In this document: positions 1 to 8,671 of the stretch, one piece after another
How the letters are laid out: every line of letters begins with the position of its first letter
Position numbering within the stretch: the stretch's first letter is position 1
Assembly: GCA_031284745.1 (NCBI GenBank)
Contig: JAITXJ010000020.1
Location: 1 to 60,782, forward strand
DNA length: 60,782 nt
Direction: 5' to 3'
From: Acholeplasmatales bacterium
GTDB taxonomy: Bacteria > Bacillota_I > Bacilli_A > Acholeplasmatales > Acholeplasmataceae
The notes under the pieces: model-generated
Databases searched by the model: none
What the model was told of the DNA's origin: nothing
What the model saw: the letters and a program-made list of their open reading frames with translations, nothing else
Position numbers and translations under genes: made by a program

Positions 1-310
1 AGAACCCATGGGTTCTTACATTATAGAACACCAGCATCAGTATATTTCACACATTAAATAAGGTTGTGATATAATTAAATTAGTAAAGAGTGTGGTACTC
101 AAAACTATCACCCAACCAAGTGATTATTAAGTTTTTCGACTAAAAACTTCTCCTAGCCCAAATAAAACAAAGATAGATTTTTATTTTGTCTAGTAAATGT
201 TTTTGGTGGTCAATGGATATTTTATGATGACTTTTAGGGTTATTTAAAACGAAAAATTTCGTTTTTTGGGAAAAAGTGATATATTATTTTAGGAAAAAAG
301 GAGAATTAAG
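1..310. other. Intergenic region upstream of htpG
   Basis: No gene is supported here. Bases 1-16 (AGAACCCATGGGTTCT) form a perfect 16-bp palindrome cut off by the window edge. A promoter-like pair TTCACA (46-51) and TATAAT (70-75), 18 bp apart, would start a leader or an unknown short transcript near position 82. A second, nearer -10-like element (TGATATATT, about 277-285) sits directly before htpG and overlaps the downstream side of an inverted repeat (246-265). The rest is AT-rich with no recognisable RNA family. Confidence 0.6.
246..265. promoter_or_regulatory. Inverted repeat in the htpG promoter, possible operator
   Basis: AAAACGAAA and TTTCGTTTT form a perfect 9-bp inverted repeat with a 2-bp centre. 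The likely htpG -10 (TATATT at 280-285) lies 14 bp downstream, so the dyad covers the -35 position. That is where a repressor would bind. It does not match CIRCE or the CtsR heptad repeat, so the regulator is unknown. The T run after the right arm leaves a weak terminator as an alternative. Confidence 0.4.
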
Positions 311-2155
311 ATGAAACAATTTAAAGCTGAATCAAAAAAAATATTGGACCTAATGATTAATTCCATTTATACCAATAAGGAAGTCTTCTTAAGAGAACTT
401 TTATCAAATGCCTCGGATGCGATTGATAAATTGTATTTCAAGAGTATGCAAGAGAATTTGGGCCTTCAATTAGCGGATTTTTCTATACATGTTGAACGCA
501 ATGAAAATGATCGTAGTTTGTCAATTAGCGATAATGGCATCGGTATGTCTAAGGAAGAATTAGATCAATATTTAGGAGTGATTGCAAAAAGCGATTCGCA
601 AAATTTTAAAGAATTGCTAAATAAGAAAGATGATATCAATATCATTGGTCGTTTTGGGGTTGGTTTTTACTCTTGCTTTATGGTTGCTAAAGAAGTAAAG
701 GTTATTTCTAAAAAATACGATGCTTCGGAGGCTTGGGTTTGGTCTTCGAGCGGTATTGAAGGCTATACAATCAAAGAAGCAAAAAGAGATAGTGTAGGAA
801 CTACCATTATCTTAACCTTGAAAGATGACACCGAAGAAGAACACTATCATCAATATTTTGAAGAATATGAATTAAAAAATCTTATTAAAAAATATTCTAA
901 CTATATTCGTTATCCGATTATTCTAAACGTTGAACACCATGAATTAGATGCTGATGGGAAAGAAACTGATAAAACTTATCAAGCCCCAGAAATTATCAAC
1001 TCCATGGCACCTATTTGGACCAAAAAGAAAAAAGATTTAAGTGTTGAAGAAATTAACCAATACTTTAAAGATGAATTTAACGAATATGAAGATCCGATTT
1101 CTTCGGTATTTTTGGACTTAGAAGGTAATGTTCCCTATAAGGCGGTTTTATTTATCCCCCGCAAAGCTCCTTACGACTACTACTATAAGAGTTTTGAAAA
1201 GGGATTAAAATTATATTCGAATAATGTTTTAATTATGGAAAAGTGTCCTAATTTATTAAGCGATTATCTAAGTTTTGTTCGCGGAGTGGTATCTTGTGAT
1301 TTAGATTTAAATATTTCCCGAGAAACTATTCAACATAGCAAGGAGTTAGATAAAATTGAAAAGTCAATTAATAAAAAAGTTCGAGATGAACTATTAAATA
1401 TTCTGAAAGAACAAAGAAGTGATTATGAGCAATTTTTTGAGTCTTTTGGTTTGCGGATAAAATATAGCATTTGGGAATCTTATGGTGCTTTGAGCGAAGA
1501 ATTAAAAGATTTACTGATTTTTAAATCGCTTAAGGAAGACAAATACCTCACTTTAGAAGAATATACCAATCAATTAAAAGCCGAAGACAAATATATTTAT
1601 TTTGTTAAGGAAAAGAATATTTCAGCGGCTAAATCCATTCCTCAAGCTGGTTATCTCTTAGCCAAAGAAGAAGACATTCTACTTTTTAGCGATGACGTTG
1701 ATGAATTTATCTCCAAAGTTATGAGTAAATATAAAAATTGGGAGTTTAAATCCATTACTAGCGGTTCTTTAGAAGAAAAAGTAGAAGAGTTAACTGCCGA
1801 GGAAGAGGAGCTTTTAAAGTCCATTAAAGAAGTCCTTGATGACAAGGTAGAAGCCGTAAAATTTTCCTCCACTTTGGGAGAATATCCGGTGACTTTTACC
1901 TCTAGTGGGCCAATATCCGTGGAAATGGAAAGAGTATTAAGAGAAAATCCGAGCGAAGAGAAAGTTGAGTCCAAAAAAACCTTAGAAATTAATCGTCACC
2001 ATAAATTACACGATAAATTATTAAATATTAAGGATAAAACAGTTGAACTTAAGGATATATCCTTGGTTATTTATAACTTGGCCCGTCTTAATGCTGGTTT
2101 AAGTGTTGATAATTTAGCAGAGTTAATTAAACAGATTATAGAATTATTGGCTTAG
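311..2155 (+). CDS. htpG: Molecular chaperone HtpG (Hsp90 family)
   Basis: This is bacterial Hsp90, a cytosolic ATP-dependent dimeric chaperone. The 614 residues match the usual family length. The N-terminal GHKL ATPase domain is intact: ELLSNASDAIDK near residue 30 carries the catalytic Glu and the Mg-binding Asn, DNGIGMS follows near 75, and GRFGVGFYS near 115 forms the lid/glycine motif. Middle and C-terminal dimerisation domains follow. An AAGGAG site lies 6-11 bases before the ATG. The gene stands alone and converges on mfd, with the two stop codons overlapping by 4 bp and no terminator between them. A dyad at 246-265 may regulate it. Confidence 0.97.
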   Translation: MKQFKAESKKILDLMINSIYTNKEVFLRELLSNASDAIDKLYFKSMQENLGLQLADFSIHVERNENDRSLSISDNGIGMSKEELDQYLGVIAKSDSQNFKELLNKKDDINIIGRFGVGFYSCFMVAKEVKVISKKYDASEAWVWSSSGIEGYTIKEAKRDSVGTTIILTLKDDTEEEHYHQYFEEYELKNLIKKYSNYIRYPIILNVEHHELDADGKETDKTYQAPEIINSMAPIWTKKKKDLSVEEINQYFKDEFNEYEDPISSVFLDLEGNVPYKAVLFIPRKAPYDYYYKSFEKGLKLYSNNVLIMEKCPNLLSDYLSFVRGVVSCDLDLNISRETIQHSKELDKIEKSINKKVRDELLNILKEQRSDYEQFFESFGLRIKYSIWESYGALSEELKDLLIFKSLKEDKYLTLEEYTNQLKAEDKYIYFVKEKNISAAKSIPQAGYLLAKEEDILLFSDDVDEFISKVMSKYKNWEFKSITSGSLEEKVEELTAEEEELLKSIKEVLDDKVEAVKFSSTLGEYPVTFTSSGPISVEMERVLRENPSEEKVESKKTLEINRHHKLHDKLLNIKDKTVELKDISLVIYNLARLNAGLSVDNLAELIKQIIELLA

Positions 2156-5100
2156 TTAAGGTATTTTTCAATAAACTTACTTGCTTCGAGAAAGTGGTGA
2201 TTCTTTAACTTATTTAGATTAAAACTTACCTTTATATAAAGGTTGTCCCTACTTATGGTTATTTGCTCGGGGTATTGGTTAGCAACTTCGAAAAATTTTT
2301 CCAAGTCGATGTTTTTATAATCATAAAGAGTAAAAGAGAAGGTATTTTTTTCTTCAAAGAAATTTGACTTGCCAAGTTTGTAAATAGTTTTTTGAAAAAG
2401 CACTTCATAGATATAATTTTCCATATTACTTGTTATTTTTCCAAATCGATCTACTAGTTCTTCGATGATATTGGTTGCATCTTTAAGTTGAGAAATTGCC
2501 ATAATTTTGCGGTGAATTTCCAAGCGGACATCATCATTATTAATATAATTTTCATCGATATAGTGTCCATGAATGTTTAGACCATCTTTTTTAGTATATT
2601 TACTTAATTCTTGATCAGAATCGATTCCTTTGATACTATCCTGGACCAATTTGAGATATAATTCGATACCAACGGAGTCAATAAAGCCACTTTGTTCGCT
2701 GCCTAAGATATCACCGGCCCCCCGAATTGCTAAGTCTCTTTTTGCAATTTTATAGCCGCTTCCCAGCGCACTAAATTTCGAAATCGCAGCTAATCGATCT
2801 TTCATTAATTTTGTTAAAAGCGCTTCATGATCATAAAATATATAGGCATAAGCAATCTTATCACTTCGGCCAACTCGCCCTCTTAACTGATATAGCTGCG
2901 AGAGACCTAAGCGCGTAGCATCATGAATGATGAGAGTGTTAGAATTAGGGATATCAATTCCCGTTTCGATGATAGTTGTGGATACTAAAACATTATATTC
3001 ATTGTTAATAAATCTACTCAGAGTTTCTTCAATCAACGCTTTATCCATTTTGGCGTGGATAGCCGCAATTTGCGCTTGCGGAACTAACTTATTTAATTTG
3101 CTAACGATTAAATCCATTTTTTGGATATTATTATATAGGTAGAACACTTGACCACCCCGTGAGAGTTCACGCTTGATAGCTTCACTGATGATGCCATCTT
3201 CTCTTTGAACCACATAAGTTTGGATTGGATAACGATTGGTTGGAGGGGTATCAATGATAGAAAAATCTTTAATTCCCAACATCGCCATTTGCAAAGTGCG
3301 GGGAATTGGCGTGGCCGATAAACTGAGTGTATCAACCCCGGATCTTAAATTATTGATTTTCATTTTTTGGGTAACGCCAAATCTTTGCTCTTCATCGATT
3401 ACCAGTAAACCTAAATTTCGCCAAACAAGATTTTCAGAAAGTAAGCGATGAGTACCAATGATAATATCGATATAGCCACTATGAACCTTATTTAAGAGAA
3501 TGTTGCTTTCTTTGTTATCGACAAAACGACTAAACATACCAACGATCACCCCATATTTTTCTAGGCGGCTTTTAAAATATAAATAATGTTGACGTGCAAG
3601 AATCGTCGTTGGTACTAAGTAAGCCACTTGTCGACCACTTAAAACCGCTTTGTAGGCGGCTCTTAAGGCCACTTCAGTTTTTCCAAAGCCCACATCACCA
3701 ACAATGAGCCGGTCCATCCAGGTATCCTTCAACATGTCGGCCTTTGTTTGTTTGATTGCTTCTAGTTGATCAGGAGTTTCTTCATATGGAAAATCTGCTT
3801 CCAATCTTAATTGATTGTCGTCGTCTTCCAGGTAGGGTTTTCTTTTATTGGCCGCCCTAATGGCGTACATTTTTAAAAGTTTGCTCGCAATTTCTTTAAT
3901 TTTTTGTTTAATGTGGGTTTTGGTCTTGCTCCAAGATTTACTTTGCAGGTCGGTAAGTTTTGGTTGGCTATCTTCAAAAGAGTTATATTTTAAAATGAAT
4001 TCTAATTTATCGATGGGAACAAAAATTCTTTGTTCGTTTTTATATTCCAATTCAATATAATCACATTTAACGTAGGAGACCTTTTTGGTGACGATTCCTA
4101 AATATCGAGCGATCCCATAATTGTAATGGACGACATAATCTCCGACGCTAATTTCATTGATATTATGGATTTTTGTGGACTGCGTTAAAATACTGCGATA
4201 TTTAATTTTATTTGTTGATCGTGTAAAAAATAGTTTGGTTTCGTTATAAATAACTAATTTTTCACTAGGCAAAAAGAGATTAAAACTAAAATTTTCGTTA
4301 ATAATATTAATTGCCTTTAGATGAAAGTCATCTTGATAATATAGTAAACCAAATTTATTTAACGATTCCTTAAGACAATCGATATTGATTGGATCTTTAA
4401 TACCCAGTAGATAAGTATAATGGGGATAGTTATTTACCAACTTAATAAATTCATTAATTCCTTCTTTAAGTCCCTCTAAAGCAAACCTATTTTCCAACGT
4501 AATGTCGGATTCGTTAATTTTTAAAACTTGCGTGATCGGGAGCCTTGAAAGGCTATGACCATGGTATCTTTGATTAAAGGCTGCAATATTAATTTGATCT
4601 TCAACAATATTGTCTTTAATAGAGTTAAGATCTAAATAAACAGTCAAGCTATTTTCTTTAAAATCCTTGATGGTGGTTGGGGTATTGTGGAAAAAACTTA
4701 AATAAATGGTTAAGGTATCTAAATTTAAACGGTTTTCTAAATTCTCGAGATCCTGGTTTAATTTGCTTTGTTCTTCAGAAGATAAAAAATCATTAGCAAA
4801 AAAATCCTTAATTTTTTGGATGGCCCGGGTTTTCATTTCGTTAGTGTAAAAGGTTTCCGTCGTCGGAACAATTTCTAATTGCTCAATATTATGGAGACTT
4901 CTTTGGGTTTGAACATTAAATTCTTTGATGCTTTCAATTCGTTCCCCGAAGAAGTCTAGACGAACAGGGTTGGCAATATTAATGCTAAAAATGTCTAAGA
5001 TGGAACCTCTTAAGGCATAATCTTCCTTTTTTTCGACGGTATATACTCTTTGATAGCCATTGTATTCTAAAAGTTTAATGATTTTGCTTATTGGGTAGCT

Positions 5101-5502
5101 TTGGGCTACTTTTAATTTAAAGATGCTATTTTGATAATCTTCTTTGCTTAATTCTAATTGGTGATAGGAATAGTAATCGCAAATAACAAGGTAGTTTTTA
5201 TCCTCCAAAAGACTTCGTAAGGTAAAAAGCCTTTCACTTTTAAATTCAATTGACGGAATGCTCATCAATCTAGTTAAGGGGCTATCTCCAGGGAAAAATA
5301 AAACATTTTCAGCTAGGTTGGTGTTCATTAAAATGTCATATAATTTGGTTGAAGTCGTAATATTATTACAAACGACAAAAATAGTTTTATTTTCTTTAGC
5401 ATAAGTGGTTAAAAGCCAGGCACTAAGATAATTTAAATCTGTCGTTGCGAAAGTGGAAGTAAAAAAATGATGCTGAAAGATGGGGTGATGAAAAATACTC
5501 AT
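2152..5502 (-). CDS. mfd: Transcription-repair coupling factor Mfd
   Basis: Mfd is the DNA translocase that removes stalled RNA polymerase from lesions and recruits UvrA. The 1116 residues match the family. In order it shows a UvrB-like N-terminal region, a CarD-like polymerase-interaction domain (VGDYVVHYNYGIARYLGI near residue 450), Walker A GDVGFGKTE near 600, the DEEQ box DEEQRFGV near 700, motif III SATPIPRTLQM, motif VI QLRGRVGRSDKIAYAY, and a C-terminal TRCF domain. The start overlaps the pth stop by 4 bp, so the two are translationally coupled as the last genes of prs-pth-mfd. The same order is common in Firmicutes. Confidence 0.97.
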   Translation of the reverse strand: MSIFHHPIFQHHFFTSTFATTDLNYLSAWLLTTYAKENKTIFVVCNNITTSTKLYDILMNTNLAENVLFFPGDSPLTRLMSIPSIEFKSERLFTLRSLLEDKNYLVICDYYSYHQLELSKEDYQNSIFKLKVAQSYPISKIIKLLEYNGYQRVYTVEKKEDYALRGSILDIFSINIANPVRLDFFGERIESIKEFNVQTQRSLHNIEQLEIVPTTETFYTNEMKTRAIQKIKDFFANDFLSSEEQSKLNQDLENLENRLNLDTLTIYLSFFHNTPTTIKDFKENSLTVYLDLNSIKDNIVEDQINIAAFNQRYHGHSLSRLPITQVLKINESDITLENRFALEGLKEGINEFIKLVNNYPHYTYLLGIKDPINIDCLKESLNKFGLLYYQDDFHLKAINIINENFSFNLFLPSEKLVIYNETKLFFTRSTNKIKYRSILTQSTKIHNINEISVGDYVVHYNYGIARYLGIVTKKVSYVKCDYIELEYKNEQRIFVPIDKLEFILKYNSFEDSQPKLTDLQSKSWSKTKTHIKQKIKEIASKLLKMYAIRAANKRKPYLEDDDNQLRLEADFPYEETPDQLEAIKQTKADMLKDTWMDRLIVGDVGFGKTEVALRAAYKAVLSGRQVAYLVPTTILARQHYLYFKSRLEKYGVIVGMFSRFVDNKESNILLNKVHSGYIDIIIGTHRLLSENLVWRNLGLLVIDEEQRFGVTQKMKINNLRSGVDTLSLSATPIPRTLQMAMLGIKDFSIIDTPPTNRYPIQTYVVQREDGIISEAIKRELSRGGQVFYLYNNIQKMDLIVSKLNKLVPQAQIAAIHAKMDKALIEETLSRFINNEYNVLVSTTIIETGIDIPNSNTLIIHDATRLGLSQLYQLRGRVGRSDKIAYAYIFYDHEALLTKLMKDRLAAISKFSALGSGYKIAKRDLAIRGAGDILGSEQSGFIDSVGIELYLKLVQDSIKGIDSDQELSKYTKKDGLNIHGHYIDENYINNDDVRLEIHRKIMAISQLKDATNIIEELVDRFGKITSNMENYIYEVLFQKTIYKLGKSNFFEEKNTFSFTLYDYKNIDLEKFFEVANQYPEQITISRDNLYIKVSFNLNKLKNHHFLEASKFIEKYLN

Positions 5503-6083
5503 GAATCTAAAATTAATTTAGGTGTGCTTCGTAGGTCCAACGAAAAAGCCCTTAGCTGTTGACCTTCCATAAAATCATCAATTATTTTTAAGCATTCCGT
5601 CATACTAGTTTTTAAAATTATTTCTTCTTCCGGCTTAAATTGCGATAAAACATAATTAGGTAAGGAGAATTGCGTATTCAATCCAACTCCTACTCTTAAA
5701 CGTTTAAAATTCTCACCTACATAAGTGATAATATTTTTCAGACCATTATGGCCTCCAGCACTTCCTTCCAGTCGTAATCTTAAGCGACCAAGTTCGATAT
5801 TAACATCATCAGATATGACCAATAAATCGTTAGACTCTATTTGATAAAAATTCATAATTTTACTAACTACTTCCCCGGAAAGATTGACAAAACTTAAGGG
5901 TTTACAAAAAATAATCTTTTCCCTGGTGGAGGAAACTTCTAAGAGCAGAGCAGAAAATTTTTTGCTTAATTTAAAAGAAAAATGATTTTCCTTGGCATAA
6001 AAATCAAGAACTTTAAATCCGACATTATGTTTAGTGTTATCGTATTGAGGTCCCGGGTTTCCAATGCCGACGATTAATTTCAT
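5499..6083 (-). CDS. pth: Peptidyl-tRNA hydrolase
   Basis: Pth hydrolyses peptidyl-tRNA released from stalled ribosomes and recycles the tRNA. The 194 residues fit the family. Visible motifs are GIGNPGPQYDNTKHNVGF with the catalytic His near residue 20, KPLSFVNLSG (usual form KPxTYMNLSG), the Asp-containing SDDVNIELGRLRLR (usually HDD), and GSAGGHNGLKNI. Substitutions at the KPxTYMN and HDD positions are mild and keep the key Asn and Asp. Both ends overlap neighbours by 4 bp (prs before, mfd after), which indicates tight translational coupling. Confidence 0.95.
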   Translation of the reverse strand: MKLIVGIGNPGPQYDNTKHNVGFKVLDFYAKENHFSFKLSKKFSALLLEVSSTREKIIFCKPLSFVNLSGEVVSKIMNFYQIESNDLLVISDDVNIELGRLRLRLEGSAGGHNGLKNIITYVGENFKRLRVGVGLNTQFSLPNYVLSQFKPEEEIILKTSMTECLKIIDDFMEGQQLRAFSLDLRSTPKLILDS

Positions 6084-7051
6084 TGTTCATTAACAACATT
6101 ATCAAAGATTTGACTGATTGGTTCGTCGTTTATAATGTTTAAGATGGCTCGTCCCAAAAGGGCGCCAATAGGGAGAATAGTAATTTTGGGACTCATTTTT
6201 TCGGGGGTAATTTTAATACTATTAGAAATGACTAAGCTCTTAATTTTGGAATCGTTGATATTCTTAATGGCATCGCCTGATAAGACTCCATGGGTAGCGG
6301 CTGCATACACTTCGAGGGCCCCTTCGACAATTAAAGCATCCGCGGCCGCACAAATGGTACCTGCCGTATCGATGATATCATCAATGATAATCGCTATTTT
6401 ATTTTTAACATCACCAATAATATTCATCACTTCACAAGAATTTGGTTTGGGCCTTCTTTTATCGATAATTGCTAAACTAGAATTCGGAAAATAAGAAGCA
6501 AATTTTCGTGCTCTGGTCACTCCTCCATGATCGGGAGAAACCACCACAATATCGGACAAACGCATTTTTTTAAAGTATGAGGCTAAATAAGGACTAGCCG
6601 GGAAGTTGTCAATTGGAATGTTGAAGAAACCTTGGATTTGTGCAGCGTGGAGATCGATACAAATTACGCGATTAGCTCCGGCCACTTGAATTAAATCCGC
6701 AATTAACTTTGCACTAATTGGCTGACGACTTTGGGCTTTACGATCTTGTCGAGAATAGCCATAATAAGGAATAACTAAAGTCACATTTTTTGCTGATGCT
6801 CTTTTTAAGGCATCACTCAAAATAAGTAATTCCATAATATTTTCATTGACTGGACTGGAAGTTGATTGAATGACAAAGACATCATTGCCACGAACTGATT
6901 CGCTAATATTTAAACTTATTTCCCCATCACTAAAACGACCTATATCTACTTTCGAAAGGGGAATCCCTGATACTTTAGAAATCTCTTCTGCTAATTCGGG
7001 ATTTGAACTTAGAGCAAATATCTTTACTTTTTTTCCTTCAATGACCGCCAT
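6080..7051 (-). CDS. prs: Ribose-phosphate pyrophosphokinase
   Basis: Prs makes PRPP from ribose 5-phosphate and ATP for nucleotide, NAD, His and Trp synthesis. The 323 residues match class I enzymes. It carries the N-terminal SDGE segment (GRFSDGEIS), the ATP-binding PYYGYSRQDRK, the flexible-loop region around KRRPKPN, and the PRPP-binding loop IIIDDIIDTAGT. It is the first gene of the reverse prs-pth-mfd operon. A GGAGG site precedes the ATG, and an extended -10 (TGATATAAT on the reverse strand, TATAAT at 7073-7078) lies about 25 bp upstream. Confidence 0.97.
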   Translation of the reverse strand: MAVIEGKKVKIFALSSNPELAEEISKVSGIPLSKVDIGRFSDGEISLNISESVRGNDVFVIQSTSSPVNENIMELLILSDALKRASAKNVTLVIPYYGYSRQDRKAQSRQPISAKLIADLIQVAGANRVICIDLHAAQIQGFFNIPIDNFPASPYLASYFKKMRLSDIVVVSPDHGGVTRARKFASYFPNSSLAIIDKRRPKPNSCEVMNIIGDVKNKIAIIIDDIIDTAGTICAAADALIVEGALEVYAAATHGVLSGDAIKNINDSKIKSLVISNSIKITPEKMSPKITILPIGALLGRAILNIINDEPISQIFDNVVNEQ

Positions 7052-7380
7052 ATGTCCTCCATGTACTTAAAAATTATATCATATCTTCGATATTTTAACT
7101 ATTAGAGGATTTATAGCATTTTTTATCGTTTGCTGTCACAACCTTTTTCGAAAACACCGAGGAAATAGTGATTAAAAATATGGAAATTACGGACATTGAT
7201 GTGGTTATCAGAAATATCGGTTAGGAACATTGGTGTTACAAATGAGCAGATGTACCATGGTGCTCATTAGTGTTACCCACCCGTGCATTTACCTTGTCCA
7301 TTAATAGTCATTATCATATTTTTTTTTTAAAATATATTAAGGTGTATAATATTTAAGTAAAAAGATTTAAGGAGAGAAGT
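7052..7380. other. Divergent intergenic region between prs and a lipoprotein operon
   Basis: The region holds the reverse prs promoter (TATAAT complement at 7073-7078) and a forward -10 (TATAAT, 7345-7350) for the gene pair at 7381-8321. Between them is an imperfect stem with arms ATGAGCA (7242-7248) and TGCTCAT (7261-7267), flanked by two copies of GTGTTAC. No T run follows, so it is not an obvious terminator. A run of about 30 open codons ends at 7224 but lacks a start codon. No further function is visible. Confidence 0.5.
7345..7350 (+). promoter_or_regulatory. Promoter -10 for the 7381-8321 gene pair
   Basis: TATAAT lies 30 bp before the first ATG, after a T/A-rich tract that could act as an UP-like element. 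No convincing -35 is present. The SD-like AAGGAGAG follows at about 7370. Confidence 0.5.
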
Positions 7381-7512
7381 ATGAAAAAATTTTTATCTTT
7401 ATTAATTGCTGTATTAATTAGCGCTAGTGTAGTTATTTTAAAATTTCCTAGGAACCCATTTGAGCTAAATAATCAATATTATAATTTTTTAAATTGGTTA
7501 GGTGCGGTTTAA
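7381..7512 (+). CDS. Small 43-residue signal-anchor peptide, unknown function
   Basis: The ORF starts at an ATG 5 bases after the strong SD AAGGAGAG and encodes 43 residues: two lysines, a hydrophobic helix of about 18 residues (residues 4-21), then a short polar tail ending NFLNWLGAV. This suggests a secreted or single-pass membrane peptide. Its TAA overlaps the ATG of the next lipoprotein gene by one base (TAATG), a typical reinitiation arrangement. It may be a real small protein or a leader that controls the lipoprotein. The family is not recognised. Confidence 0.6.
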   Translation: MKKFLSLLIAVLISASVVILKFPRNPFELNNQYYNFLNWLGAV

Positions 7513-8321
7513 TGAAAAAAATTATCTTATTATTAAATCTTATTATTTCCCTAGTTATTTTAACCTCGTGTCAACAGTCTAAAAGTTTACCATTTGTGAC
7601 GGATTGGTCTAATCCCTATGAAGTAATTGATAGTTTGGAATATGTGGGAGTTTTTAAAATCAGTAAGTATTTAAATAGACCATCTAAGGGTATTGTTAAT
7701 TTTGAAGTTCAACCTCTTGAATTTATTTCTAATGAAAATAATTTAAACTTAACAGCCTTTAGTGTTAGTATTTGGGATGATTATAAAATGTCAACCGCTG
7801 AGTATCGCAATAAGTATGTTAATAAGTATTGTTTGTTAGGCGGAGGAGAGAAATTTTCTTATGCTTTGGAGCATTCTAATCGTAGTGCTGTTCGTTATTT
7901 TTTGGATGGATACAATCCAAATCTCAGCATTATTAATCAGAATCAAGATATTGTTGATGCTTGTAATGAGTTTATTCAGGCGGTTAATAAAGAAAAATTT
8001 ATTCTATCTCATCATGGGACATCATTGATTGCCAACTACTATTTAAATTTTCCCATCTTTGATACAACGCCTTATTTAGACGAGTTGACCGGTGCTGCTA
8101 GTCAGGAAAAGATTAATGAAATCCTTTGGAGCTTAACCAACGAAATGCAAAGCTATTATTTTAGAGAAATTAATTTATTTTTGGAGCAATTATCCCTAAA
8201 CCCCGTTGATCTAGCTATTAATTATTCCTATAGGACTCCTTCTTTTAATTTTTTGGTCAATTCAGCAAACTATGAAAGCCAACAAGTTTTATTAGAATAT
8301 ATTGCAGCTAATATTACCTAA
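7512..8321 (+). CDS. Putative lipoprotein, unknown function
   Basis: The ATG at 7512 gives a 269-residue protein with a classical lipoprotein signal: MKK, a hydrophobic stretch, then the lipobox ILTSC with lipidated Cys near residue 20. An upstream in-frame ATG at 7494 would put six polar residues before the signal and lies inside the preceding gene, so 7512 is preferred. The mature part is soluble and mixed, with several aromatic residues and no repeats or known catalytic motif. It is translationally coupled to the 43-residue peptide. It is probably membrane anchored on the outer face; no family was recognised. Confidence 0.75.
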   Translation: MKKIILLLNLIISLVILTSCQQSKSLPFVTDWSNPYEVIDSLEYVGVFKISKYLNRPSKGIVNFEVQPLEFISNENNLNLTAFSVSIWDDYKMSTAEYRNKYVNKYCLLGGGEKFSYALEHSNRSAVRYFLDGYNPNLSIINQNQDIVDACNEFIQAVNKEKFILSHHGTSLIANYYLNFPIFDTTPYLDELTGAASQEKINEILWSLTNEMQSYYFREINLFLEQLSLNPVDLAINYSYRTPSFNFLVNSANYESQQVLLEYIAANIT

Positions 8322-8367
8322 AATAAGCGGTTTAGGAACATGGAAGTTTTTATTGGGAAGTATCTTA

Positions 8368-8424
8368 AATAAAAAACGGACTAGCCATTTGACTAATCCT
8401 GGAGCCCTATATTACTAACTCATT
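8368..8424 (-). ncRNA. Candidate small RNA of about 57 nt
   Basis: On the reverse strand an extended -10 (TGATAGAAT, hexamer at 8436-8431) is followed about 30 nt later by a hairpin with arms GGATTAG and CTAGTCC (one G-U pair, 8-nt loop) and a T6 tract (8376-8371), the layout of an intrinsic terminator. No reverse gene lies upstream that would need terminating, so a self-contained short transcript is plausible. The same TGATAGAAT sequence occurs before the gene at 31857. There is no match to a known RNA family and no expression evidence. Confidence 0.35.
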
Positions 8425-8474
8425 ACTTATATTCTATCACATTATTTTAAATAATTCATTTATTTATTAAAAAG

Positions 8475-8539
8475 AGTAACTTCTAAAAGTAACTTTCGTT
8501 TTTAAGGGTGTTCAAATATAAAACTAAAACTTAACTTTG
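8475..8539 (+). repeat. 65-bp dispersed repeat, copy 1
   Basis: This segment, starting AGTAACTTCTAAAAGTAACT and ending AACTTAACTTTG, recurs in reverse-complement orientation at 30266-30330 with two mismatches over 65 bp. It holds a direct repeat of AGTAACTT. Flanks of the two copies are unrelated, so the boundaries are sharp. On the strand matching copy 2, it lies 38 bp upstream of an extended -10. Confidence 0.8.
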
Positions 8540-8635
8540 CATAACAAATAATTCATAGTTAATAACTACTAAATAAAATATCTATGAGCTAATTCAAGGA
8601 TAGATGTTTTATTTTGTGGTTAGTTTTATCATATT

Positions 8636-8665
8636 TTGACAACTTAAACCTACTTGTGGTAGAAT
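8636..8665 (+). promoter_or_regulatory. Promoter of the S10-spc-alpha operon
   Basis: TTGACA (8636-8641) and TAGAAT (8660-8665) are separated by 18 bp. This is the only consensus -35 at normal spacing noticed in the window, fitting the high expression expected for ribosomal proteins. Transcription would start near 8672, giving a leader of about 120 nt. Confidence 0.8.
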
Positions 8666-8671
8666 ATTAAT

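Noticed and set aside
88-101. GAGT...ACTC inverted repeat resembling part of CIRCE
   Set aside because: CIRCE needs 9-bp arms TTAGCACTC/GAGTGCTAA; only four bases match here.
7110-7224. Open frame of about 35 codons in front of the lipoprotein pair
   Set aside because: It has no start codon with an SD and no recognisable protein, so it is most likely chance or at most an old remnant.
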